From NCBI GenBank assembly GCA_031278275.1, contig JAITKW010000003.1, forward strand, positions 1 through 8,366: a stretch of 8,366 nt of DNA. The letters run 5' to 3'. Below are positions 1-6,050 of the stretch, piece by piece. The notes under the pieces are model-generated. The model saw only the letters and a program-made list of their open reading frames with translations. It was not told the origin of the DNA and made no database searches. The translations under genes and the position numbers were made by a program. This DNA comes from Candidatus Nomurabacteria bacterium. GTDB taxonomy: Bacteria > Patescibacteriota > Saccharimonadia > Saccharimonadales > Saccharimonadaceae. Within the stretch, counting starts at the first letter, position 1. Each line of letters starts with the position of its first letter.

Positions 1-300
1 AAAATCATATTGCTCGTTTCGTTCGCGCTCCGCCTTGACGGAAGGCAGAAAACCGCTTTTTGTGCCAAACATCGGGTCTTTAGTTTCCCATACGCCAAGC
101 CTCGCCGCTTTCATTGCCAGCTCGCCGATTTTTCGGTGTAGGGCGGTATTTTTGGAGCGCGCAATCTCTGCGGCTTCGGTTCGGATTACATCGGCATTTT
201 TTTTGAGAGTTTCTTTGTCCGAAAACATAAAACTCGGATAACTCTCCGCAATTTCAACGGCGGTGAGCTTGGGATGAATGAAATTATCGTGACTTTCCAT
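1..300 (-). CDS. Hypothetical protein, N-terminal 100 residues (runs off the left edge)
   Basis: The minus strand is open from an ATG at 300 down to base 1 with no stop, giving exactly 100 codons. The protein starts MESHDNFIHPKL and is soluble in character: charged, with no signal peptide or membrane segment. It is rich in Glu, Lys, Ala and Arg and probably helical in the middle (KKNADVIRTEAAEIARSK). I do not recognise the family. Codon choice is sensible and a promoter-like pair lies 26-54 bases upstream, both of which favour a real gene. No clear Shine-Dalgarno precedes the ATG, and no other in-frame ATG or GTG lies between it and the predicted -10 box. It is divergent from the secreted-protein gene at 597. 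The ORF on the opposite strand (35-241) is the shadow of this one. Confidence 0.72.
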   Translation of the reverse strand, partial: MESHDNFIHPKLTAVEIAESYPSFMFSDKETLKKNADVIRTEAAEIARSKNTALHRKIGELAMKAARLGVWETKDPMFGTKSGFLPSVKAERERNEQYDF

Positions 301-325
301 GATTTTTGCGCTTGCGACTGTAAGT

Positions 326-354
326 ATGATAGCCGAGAACGTTTTGAAATGCAA
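326..354 (-). promoter_or_regulatory. Predicted promoter of the leftward gene
   Basis: On the minus strand TTGCAT (354-349) and TATCAT (331-326) are separated by 17 bases. The -10 matches the sigma-70 consensus at 5 of 6 positions; the -35 is weak (3 of 6). A start near 319 would give a short leader of about 19 bases before the ATG at 300. This is prediction from consensus only. Confidence 0.5.
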
Positions 355-529
355 TATGCTAAAAGTGCTTGCCTTGTCGCCCAAAATCCTGTTACAACAA
401 AACATATCGTTTTGCCGACTTCCTTACAAGTTTTCGGATTTTTTCGGTAATTATTTGTCGTGGTTTGGTGGCTGCCACGTTAATATTGTGGAAAACTTTA
501 ACATAATCACAAAAAAGTGGCTAAAAAAC

Positions 530-557
530 TTGATTTTTCGTGGGGGGGGGGTATGAT
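530..557 (+). promoter_or_regulatory. Predicted promoter with a G10 spacer tract (possible phase-variable switch)
   Basis: TTGATT (530-535) and TATGAT (552-557) have the arrangement of a sigma-70 promoter with a 16-base spacer. Ten of those spacer bases are an uninterrupted G run (542-551). Expected transcription start is near 564, giving a leader of about 33 bases before the ATG at 597. One added G would give the optimal 17-base spacer, and a lost G would give a poor 15-base spacer, so slippage in the run should change promoter strength. The boxes and run are seen; switching is inferred from well-known poly-G/poly-C promoter spacers in other bacteria, such as Neisseria porA and opc. Confidence 0.65.
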
Positions 558-596
558 AGGTGTATAACTATTAAAAATATTCGCAAGGAGAAGAAC

Positions 597-1460
597 ATGA
601 AAAAACAATTAGTATCAAGTTTGGCTGTGGCTGCAGCTTTAAGTGTGGGGTTGGCGAGTGCGCCGGTGTTTGCCGCTACGACAACCTCAGATAATGGGGT
701 AGTTAGTTGCGATGATGTTGCTAAGACTATCACTCTTAACTTTAATGCGGAAATAACGTGGGCTAAAGCCAAGGCCGATGCTACTCAGGCAGTAAGTTCG
801 TTCGCAAGCACTTGCGCAGGTGCAGAGAATGTTGTAATTAATGCTGCGGATGCTACTTGGGTACTTGGTGATATTGATACCAAACTTAACGACACAGAGC
901 TTACAAGCTTGATTAGTAGCATTGGCAGCTTAAGCTCAGTAAAAACTATTAATGTAAAAATAACAGATGACATTAATAAAGATGGCGTTGCTGCAATTGC
1001 CAAAATTGCCGAGAAAGTTGTTTCTTTGCAAGCGGCAGGTTCGGGGCTATCTGGAACTGTAAAAGTCTCAATTGAGGCTACTAGTGTAGATTTGACTGGG
1101 GTGGCTTCAATCCCAGAAGATATTGCACAATATTTGGCAAAGACTTCATTTAAGGTTGGTACAGTCGTAATTCCAGAAGGTCAAGATCCTAACACCTACT
1201 TTGCCAATATAACTCTTGATTCTAATAACGTTGTTTCTGCTGATAAAACTTATGTTACGGGTGAGGACGGCAGTTGGGTGGTAGCGGAAAAGACAGAAGA
1301 AAACACGGAAACCGACGGCAAAGAAGCTCCGGATAGTGGTTTGTCCAGCAGTGATGACCAAAGCTTTGCAATGTCAAGTGTTTTGCCGAGCTTGGGAGTA
1401 GTGGCTTTGGCGGGTAGTGCTCTCGCGGTGACCAAAAAGCTGTCAAGCAAAAGACGCTAA
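597..1460 (+). CDS. Secreted, probably surface-anchored protein of unknown function
   Basis: The 287-residue product begins with a typical Sec signal peptide: MKKQ, a hydrophobic core, and an APVFA|ATT cleavage region near residue 26. The mature part is Ser/Thr/Val/Ala-rich with two Cys (38 and 73) that could form a disulfide. A DINKDG stretch (125-130) resembles the first half of a calcium-binding loop, but the last ligand is absent. The C-terminus has an acidic Glu/Thr linker, APDSG (244-248), a hydrophobic stretch (about 262-279) and a basic end, KKLSSKRR. That order resembles a sortase-type signal with a variant motif. The start at 597 is set by the signal peptide and by AAGGAG at 585-590, six bases upstream. 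Its codon use (more GCT, ACT, AAT) is less G-rich than ychF and polA. It looks monocistronic: its own promoter before it and a terminator after it. I recognise no family; adhesin or structural surface protein is a guess. Confidence 0.85.
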   Translation: MKKQLVSSLAVAAALSVGLASAPVFAATTTSDNGVVSCDDVAKTITLNFNAEITWAKAKADATQAVSSFASTCAGAENVVINAADATWVLGDIDTKLNDTELTSLISSIGSLSSVKTINVKITDDINKDGVAAIAKIAEKVVSLQAAGSGLSGTVKVSIEATSVDLTGVASIPEDIAQYLAKTSFKVGTVVIPEGQDPNTYFANITLDSNNVVSADKTYVTGEDGSWVVAEKTEENTETDGKEAPDSGLSSSDDQSFAMSSVLPSLGVVALAGSALAVTKKLSSKRR

Positions 1461-1478
1461 ATAAACTAATGTGTCATT

Positions 1479-1508
1479 AAAAGAATGCTCCTCGGGGGCA
1501 TTCTTTTT
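1479..1508 (+). terminator. Rho-independent terminator
   Basis: AAAAGAATGC (1479-1488) pairs with GCATTCTTTT (1498-1507). The stem continues inward with a T-G and two C-G pairs, leaving a three-base TCG loop. A U tract ends the hairpin. It lies 19 bases after the stop of the secreted-protein gene and separates it from ychF. The A run on the other side means it could also work in the reverse direction. Confidence 0.9.
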
Positions 1509-1619
1509 ATGCCAATAATAAATCAATTTGGCTAGTTTTATAATTCATCATATCAAAGAGCTCCGCAAAGAGGGGAGCGCGAAAAGATTTGTTGAGATAA
1601 GGCAACGTTGTGGAATGTG

Positions 1620-1628
1620 TGGTAAAAT
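1620..1628 (+). promoter_or_regulatory. Predicted extended -10 promoter for ychF
   Basis: TGGTAAAAT is an extended -10 element (TG, one base, then TAAAAT at 1623-1628). No convincing -35 lies 16-18 bases upstream, which is usual for extended -10 promoters. The predicted start, seven bases after the box, is the A of an ATG at 1635. The first codon of a small ORF would then be the 5' end of the transcript. Confidence 0.5.
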
Positions 1629-1634
1629 GGGGCT

Positions 1635-1676
1635 ATGAGTATTATTGATGGGTTACGTGACGAGGTCAAATGCTGA
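1635..1676 (+). CDS. Possible leader peptide (13 residues) overlapping the ychF start
   Basis: The small ORF reads MSIIDGLRDEVKC and ends with a TGA at 1674-1676, seven bases inside ychF, which starts at 1670. Its ATG falls on the predicted transcription start, so it could be read as a leaderless message. The ribosome terminating at 1676 would then be placed to reinitiate at the ychF ATG, with GAGG at 1662-1665 helping. I do not recognise the peptide. An ORF this short can arise by chance; the evidence is its placement relative to the -10 box and to ychF. Confidence 0.35.
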   Translation: MSIIDGLRDEVKC

Positions 1677-2632
1677 AGATTGGGATTGTGGGATTGCCGA
1701 ATGTGGGGAAGAGCACGCTTTTTAATGCTTTGACGAATGCGGGAGCGCTTGCGGCAAATTATCCGTTTGCCACGATTGAGCCAAACGTGGGGATTGTGCC
1801 AGTACCAGATGAGCGACTTGCGGTTTTGGCTGAGATGTACGATACGGAAAAGGTGGTACCAGCGAGTGTGAAGTTTGTGGATATTGCGGGGTTAGTGGCG
1901 GGCGCGAGCAAGGGCGAGGGCTTGGGAAATAAGTTTTTGGCGAACATTCGGGAATGTGATGCGATTTGTCATGTGGTGCGGGCGTTTTGGGACGATAAGG
2001 TGGTGAGCACGCGGGGAGTGGCTGATCCGAAAGGTGACGTTGAGATTGTCAACACGGAGTTGGAGTTGGCGGATTTGGAAACTAAGGAAAAAATGGCGAG
2101 CAAGAAAAATGCGGAGGTTGAAAATGTGCCGTTTTTGATGGAAAAACCGGTGATTTATATGTTTAATGTTGATGAAAAAACTTTGGGTGACGAAACGCGA
2201 AAAGCGGAACTGGCAGATTTGGTGGGGTCGGCAAAAGTGATTTTTGTAAATGCAAAACTGGAAGAAGAAATGGCGGGCATGGACGAGGAAGAGAAAAAGG
2301 AGTTTTTAGCGTCATTTGGGGTTGAGAGTGGTGGCTTGGAGCAGTTGATAAAGGCGGCGTACGATGTTTTGGGGTTGCAAAGTTTTTTGACGGCGGGGAA
2401 AAAGGAAGTGCGGGCATGGACGATACCAAAGGGGGCAACCGCGCCAGAGGCGGCGGGCGTAATTCACACGGATTTTCAAAAAGGATTTATTGTGGCGCAG
2501 GTGATGAACTATGATGATTTGGTGAGTTTGGGGTCGGAAAAAGCGGTGAAAGAGGCGGGAAAAATGCGGACAGAGGGGCGAGATTACGTCATGCAGGCTG
2601 GCGATGTGGTGGAGTTTCGGTTTAACGTTTGA
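1670..2632 (+). CDS. ychF: Ribosome-binding ATPase YchF (Obg-family, OLA1-like)
   Basis: YchF/OLA1 proteins are ribosome-associated P-loop NTPases that prefer ATP. This 320-residue protein has the P-loop GLPNVGKST (8-16), the switch II segment DIAGLV (71-76) followed by GASKGEGLGNKFL, and NVDE (166-169), the family's NxxE form of the G4 motif that goes with ATP preference. The C-terminal TGS-like domain (about 236-319) carries VRAWTIPKGATAPEAAG and ends EFRFNV, as usual. It is about 40 residues shorter than the roughly 363-residue E. coli protein. The missing part lies between ELADLETKEK (131-141) and PVIYMFNVDE (160-169), where E. coli has a helical coiled-coil insertion. The start gives the canonical MLKIGIVGLPNVGKS; the ribosome binding site is only GAGG, four bases away. 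It stands alone after a terminator, possibly coupled to the leader ORF at 1635. Confidence 0.96.
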   Translation: MLKIGIVGLPNVGKSTLFNALTNAGALAANYPFATIEPNVGIVPVPDERLAVLAEMYDTEKVVPASVKFVDIAGLVAGASKGEGLGNKFLANIRECDAICHVVRAFWDDKVVSTRGVADPKGDVEIVNTELELADLETKEKMASKKNAEVENVPFLMEKPVIYMFNVDEKTLGDETRKAELADLVGSAKVIFVNAKLEEEMAGMDEEEKKEFLASFGVESGGLEQLIKAAYDVLGLQSFLTAGKKEVRAWTIPKGATAPEAAGVIHTDFQKGFIVAQVMNYDDLVSLGSEKAVKEAGKMRTEGRDYVMQAGDVVEFRFNV

Positions 2633-2793
2633 GTCAAAAAGCCTCTAATATTCGTGTCAAAAAGAATCCGTAGCAAGCTTTCTAATATCTCACTAACAAA
2701 TTATAAACCAAAAAATCGCACTCCCATAAAACCCCATCATCATGAAATTGGGCGGGTGGGCGAAAATTAAGTCAACTGTGCTACAATAATGGT
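2633..2793. other. Intergenic region between ychF and polA
   Basis: This 161-base stretch has no clear hairpin terminator for ychF. It contains two short imperfectly ordered direct repeats: GTCAAAAAG at 2633-2641 and 2656-2664, and TCTAATAT at 2644-2651 and 2681-2688. Their meaning is unknown. The polA promoter sits at its right end. Confidence 0.5.
2779..2787 (+). promoter_or_regulatory. Predicted extended -10 promoter of the polA operon (leaderless)
   Basis: TGCTACAAT is an extended -10 element (TACAAT at 2782-2787). The base seven positions after the box is the A of the polA ATG (2794). No Shine-Dalgarno-like purine run lies in the 20 bases before that ATG. The box-to-ATG distance, six bases, is the same as at 1623-1635 before ychF. 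Prediction from sequence only. Confidence 0.5.
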
Positions 2794-5148
2794 ATGGCAA
2801 AGAGATTGGTGGTAATTGACGGGAAGAGCGTGTTTTATCGTGGGTATTATGCTATGCCAAATCTTAGTCTGAAAGATGGCACGCCAACTGGTGGCGTGTA
2901 TGGCTTTGCGGTAGTGGCGTTGGAAATTATCAACAAATTGAAGCCGGATTTGGTGGCGGTGGCTTGGGACAAACCGAAGACAAACATTCGGCGGCGACTT
3001 CAGATTTATCCGGAATATAAGGCAGGGCGAAAGCCGGCGCCACCGGATTTTTATGCGCAGGTGCCGATTTTGCACGAACTTTTGAAGGTGCTGGGTTGGA
3101 CGCTGTTTGAATGCGATGATTTTGAGGCAGATGATATTATGGGAGCCTTGGCACGGCAGGCAGATGAAAAGGGTTATGAAACGGTTTTGGTTTCTTCGGA
3201 TTTGGATATGTTGCAAGTGGTAGATGAAAATACGAAATTGTTTGCCTTGAAAACGGGTTTTTCCAATATTGAGGAGTTTGATGTGAAACATTTTGAGGAA
3301 AAATACGGTATCAAAAAGGAGCAATTTTTGGATTTGAAAGCTTTGAAAGGTGATTCTTCGGACAATATTCCGGGCGCAAAAGGGATTGGCGAAAAAACGG
3401 CGGTGAAATTGCTCCAAGAATACGGCAGTTTGGATGCGATTTTTGAACACGTCAGTGAAATTAAGGGTGCGGTGGGGCAAAAGTTGAAAGATGGTAAGGA
3501 GTCGGCGTATATGAGCAAGCGTCTTTCGGAAATTATGTTTGACGCACCAGTGAAACTTGAAGATATTCAAGATACTGCCAACATGAACGGGGAGGTAGTT
3601 AAGCAAGAATTGGAGAAACTGGAGTTTTTTAGTTTGGTGCGGAAATATCCGGAGTTTTTGGGGCAAAGTGCGGTTGAGTCGCACAAAAACACCGCAAAAG
3701 AGATTGCGGGCGTAAAATATGCGGGGAAAATAGTGGCTGATGGGTTGGTGGTGGCGGGCGTTGTGAAAAAATTATTAGATGAGTTGGACTATGAGGGGGT
3801 GAGTTTTTATGACTTGACGCAAGCGGAGTTTTTGTTAAATCCTTTGAAAAAAGTGGATTATGCGGATTTGTCGCTGGGTGAAATTAGTGATATTTTTGAC
3901 AGGCAGCGAACGGAGTTTGACGAAAAGCCCAGGTTGAAGCGAGTGGCGTTTGAGCTGGATTTTCCGTTGATTCCGGTGCTATATAAGATGGAGCGAAAAG
4001 GCATCAAAATTGACGCAAAGCGTTTTTCGGAATTGTCGCAAAACATGACAGCGAAACTGGACGAAACTGGGCGGCAGATTTTTGCGATAACGGGGCATGA
4101 GTTCAATTTGAACAGCCCTATGCAACTTTCGGAAGTGTTGTTTGAAGAACTGAAGTTGCCGACAGCTGGGATTAAGAAGAAACAACGGGCTTATTCCACC
4201 GGCGTGAGCGAGTTGGAGAAATTGCGGAGTCAACACCCGATTATTCCGTTGGTTGAAAAATATCGTGAAGTATCAAAGCTTTTGAATACATATATTGACG
4301 CTTTGCCGAAATTGGCGGACGAGGCGGGGCGAATTCATACGACTTTTACGCAAAATGTGACTTCTACGGGGCGGTTGTCAAGCGTCAATCCAAACTTGCA
4401 AAATATTCCGGTGCGAACTGATGCGGGGAAACAAATCCGAAGTTGTTTTGTGGCGGAAGAGGGCGCGGTGTTGGTATCGGCGGATTATTCACAATTTGAG
4501 TTGAGGTTGGCGGCAGCGCTGGCGGGTGACGCAAAGTTGATGGAGGATTTCAATTCGGGGATTGACGTGCATACCAAGACGGCAAGCGATGTGTTCAAGG
4601 TGCCGATGGATAAAGTGACCAAAGAACAGCGGCGGGTGGCGAAAGTTATCAATTTCGGGGTGCTTTATGGCATGAGCCCAACGGGGCTGGCGGCGGCGAC
4701 AGACATGGACAGGGCGGAAGCGGCGAAGTTCATTGAGGATTATTTTGAGCTCAGAAAGCCGATTAAAGATTACATGGACGATATTTTGAAAAAAGCAAAG
4801 ACAGATGGGTTTGTGGAAACGTTTTTTGGGCGTAGGCGACCGACACCGGATCTTAATTCGCAGATTTTTGCAGTGCGAGAGGGCGCAAAACGGGCGACAA
4901 CTAATATGCCAATTCAGGGGACGGAAGCGGATTTGATGAAACGGGCGATGATAAGGCTGAACACAAAACTCAGCAGTTTAGGCGACATGATTTTGCAGGT
5001 GCATGATTCAATTATGGTGGAGTGCGCGAAAGACAAGGCGGCGCTGGTGGCATCGGTCTTGAAAGAAACGATGGAGGGCGTGGCTCCGGAGCTAGCAGTC
5101 AAATTGGCCGTAGATGTGCATGTGGGCGAAAATTGGGGAGAAGTGTAA
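2794..5148 (+). CDS. polA: DNA polymerase I (family A), without an intact proofreading domain
   Basis: Pol I removes RNA primers and fills repair gaps in the cytoplasm. Residues 1-290 form the 5' nuclease: D9, DKP with a downstream YKAGR, DFEADD (109-114), SSDLD (134-138) and GDSSDNIPGAKGIGEKTA (from 186), which is the helix-hairpin-helix. Only about 95 residues (290-385) link it to the polymerase, against roughly 200 for the E. coli 3'-5' exonuclease domain, and no DxE exonuclease motif is seen, so proofreading is probably absent. Polymerase motif A is DYSQFELR (564-571); motif B has R613, K617, F621 and Y625 in RRVAKVINFGVLYG. Motif C is QVHDSIMVE with catalytic D738, but S739 stands where E. 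coli has E883. At 784 residues it is shorter than the usual 830-930. It is the first gene of polA-mutM-holA; its TAA shares a base with the mutM ATG. The start gives the family's usual N-terminus. Confidence 0.97.
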   Translation: MAKRLVVIDGKSVFYRGYYAMPNLSLKDGTPTGGVYGFAVVALEIINKLKPDLVAVAWDKPKTNIRRRLQIYPEYKAGRKPAPPDFYAQVPILHELLKVLGWTLFECDDFEADDIMGALARQADEKGYETVLVSSDLDMLQVVDENTKLFALKTGFSNIEEFDVKHFEEKYGIKKEQFLDLKALKGDSSDNIPGAKGIGEKTAVKLLQEYGSLDAIFEHVSEIKGAVGQKLKDGKESAYMSKRLSEIMFDAPVKLEDIQDTANMNGEVVKQELEKLEFFSLVRKYPEFLGQSAVESHKNTAKEIAGVKYAGKIVADGLVVAGVVKKLLDELDYEGVSFYDLTQAEFLLNPLKKVDYADLSLGEISDIFDRQRTEFDEKPRLKRVAFELDFPLIPVLYKMERKGIKIDAKRFSELSQNMTAKLDETGRQIFAITGHEFNLNSPMQLSEVLFEELKLPTAGIKKKQRAYSTGVSELEKLRSQHPIIPLVEKYREVSKLLNTYIDALPKLADEAGRIHTTFTQNVTSTGRLSSVNPNLQNIPVRTDAGKQIRSCFVAEEGAVLVSADYSQFELRLAAALAGDAKLMEDFNSGIDVHTKTASDVFKVPMDKVTKEQRRVAKVINFGVLYGMSPTGLAAATDMDRAEAAKFIEDYFELRKPIKDYMDDILKKAKTDGFVETFFGRRRPTPDLNSQIFAVREGAKRATTNMPIQGTEADLMKRAMIRLNTKLSSLGDMILQVHDSIMVECAKDKAALVASVLKETMEGVAPELAVKLAVDVHVGENWGEV

Positions 5149-6050
5149 TGCCGGAGCTACCGGAAGTTGAAACAATTAGGCGGGGGTTGGAGAAGTTAAT
5201 AATTGGCAAGGCTGTTGCAAAAATTACAATATTTGAGAAAAAAAGTTTCATTGGTGATAAAAAAATGTTGGGAAATCAAAAAATAACAGCTTTGGCGAGG
5301 CGGGGCAAAGCTTTGATTATTGGATTTGGCGGGGGCGTTAATTTATTGGTTCACTTGCGTATGACGGGACAGTTGGTTTATGTGGGGGCGAAGCGGTGGG
5401 GCGGCGGACACCCGACTGACGATTTTTTGAACGATTTGCCGAGCAAACATACGCGCGTGATGGTGGAGTTTGATGATGGTTCGCATTTGTATTTCAACGA
5501 CCAACGCAAGTTTGGGTTTATCAAAGTTTTGCTTGATAAAGAAATTGAAAATGATAGTTTTATTAAGAGGTTGGGCGCAGACGCTTTGGGCGAGGATTTT
5601 GGTTGGCAGGATTTGAAACGACAATTAGCGACACATCAAAAATCTAAAATCAAAGCAGCGCTACTAGACCAAACCGTGGTAGCGGGAGTGGGGAATATTT
5701 ATGCAGATGAAAGTTTGTTTTTTGCCAGCGTTCACCCCGAAAGATTAGCGGGGAGCCTCAGCGATTATGAAATTGAGAAAATCTGGCGCGGGGTTCGCGA
5801 AACGATGCGTCAATCAATCAAATCCGGCGGGTCATCGCTCAAAAATTATGTTAAAGCTGACGGGAAAAGGGGCGATTATTTGGATTTGTTCGCCAAAGTT
5901 TTTCACAAAGAGGGTTCAAATTGCCCAAGATGTCAAACAAAAATTATCAAAATCAAGGTTTGCGGGCGAGGGACGCACTTGTGCCCAAATTGCCAAAAGT
6001 TGGTGATAGACGATAAATCAAGGTCGGGGACTAGGAACGGGGGCGTGTGA
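5148..6050 (+). CDS. mutM: Formamidopyrimidine-DNA glycosylase (Fpg/MutM)
   Basis: This bifunctional glycosylase/AP lyase cuts out 8-oxoguanine and formamidopyrimidines; the gap it leaves can be filled by PolA, encoded just upstream. After Met removal the protein starts PELPEVETIRRGL, with the catalytic Pro and Glu. K54 (in RRGKAL) matches the conserved Lys57, and HLRMTGQL (69-76) is the usual strand with the intercalating Met. FNDQRKFG (116-123) carries the other two intercalating residues, Arg and Phe. The helix-two-turn-helix is LLDQTVVAGVGNIYADESLF (172-191). The zinc finger uses C259, C262, C279 and C282 around GRGTH. It has 300 residues against 269 in E. coli, mainly from an insert at about 80-103 and a basic tail after the finger. 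The ATG at 5148 overlaps the polA stop (TAATG). The frame stays open upstream to 5022, but the catalytic N-terminal Pro fixes the start. Confidence 0.97.
   Translation: MPELPEVETIRRGLEKLIIGKAVAKITIFEKKSFIGDKKMLGNQKITALARRGKALIIGFGGGVNLLVHLRMTGQLVYVGAKRWGGGHPTDDFLNDLPSKHTRVMVEFDDGSHLYFNDQRKFGFIKVLLDKEIENDSFIKRLGADALGEDFGWQDLKRQLATHQKSKIKAALLDQTVVAGVGNIYADESLFFASVHPERLAGSLSDYEIEKIWRGVRETMRQSIKSGGSSLKNYVKADGKRGDYLDLFAKVFHKEGSNCPRCQTKIIKIKVCGRGTHLCPNCQKLVIDDKSRSGTRNGGV

Larger units (their letters stand above)
301..596. other. Divergent intergenic region
   Basis: This AT-rich stretch between two divergent genes holds the leftward promoter (326-354) and the rightward promoter (530-557). Between them I see only a small palindrome, GTGGCTGCCAC (468-478), which could be an operator but has 5-base arms and no second copy. 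ORFs crossing it on either strand lack coding character or ribosome binding sites. Confidence 0.6.

Noticed and set aside
487..495. TGTGGAAAA, one mismatch from a DnaA box, suggesting a replication origin
   Set aside because: It is a single site with no cluster, no unwinding-type repeats and no dnaA or dnaN nearby.
540..596. Upstream in-frame GTG start at 540 for the secreted protein, reading through the G run
   Set aside because: It would start inside the promoter spacer, has no ribosome binding site, and would bury the clear signal peptide; the ATG at 597 has AAGGAG at the right distance.
1539..1544. Perfect TATAAT upstream of ychF as its main promoter
   Set aside because: No -35 lies at the right distance and the region is AT-rich; the extended -10 at 1620-1628 fits the gene better. 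It could be a secondary promoter.
1560..1578. GCTCC/GGAGC hairpin before ychF as a riboswitch or small RNA
   Set aside because: The stem is only five base pairs with a nine-base loop and lies upstream of the likely transcription start; no riboswitch features are seen.
2767..3684. Long minus-strand ORF (305 residues) opposite polA
   Set aside because: It lies wholly opposite well-supported polA sequence, and its His/Phe/Gln/Arg-rich product is typical of a shadow frame.
5022..5147. Longer mutM start inside polA
   Set aside because: The catalytic N-terminal Pro must follow the initiator Met, which fixes the start at 5148.
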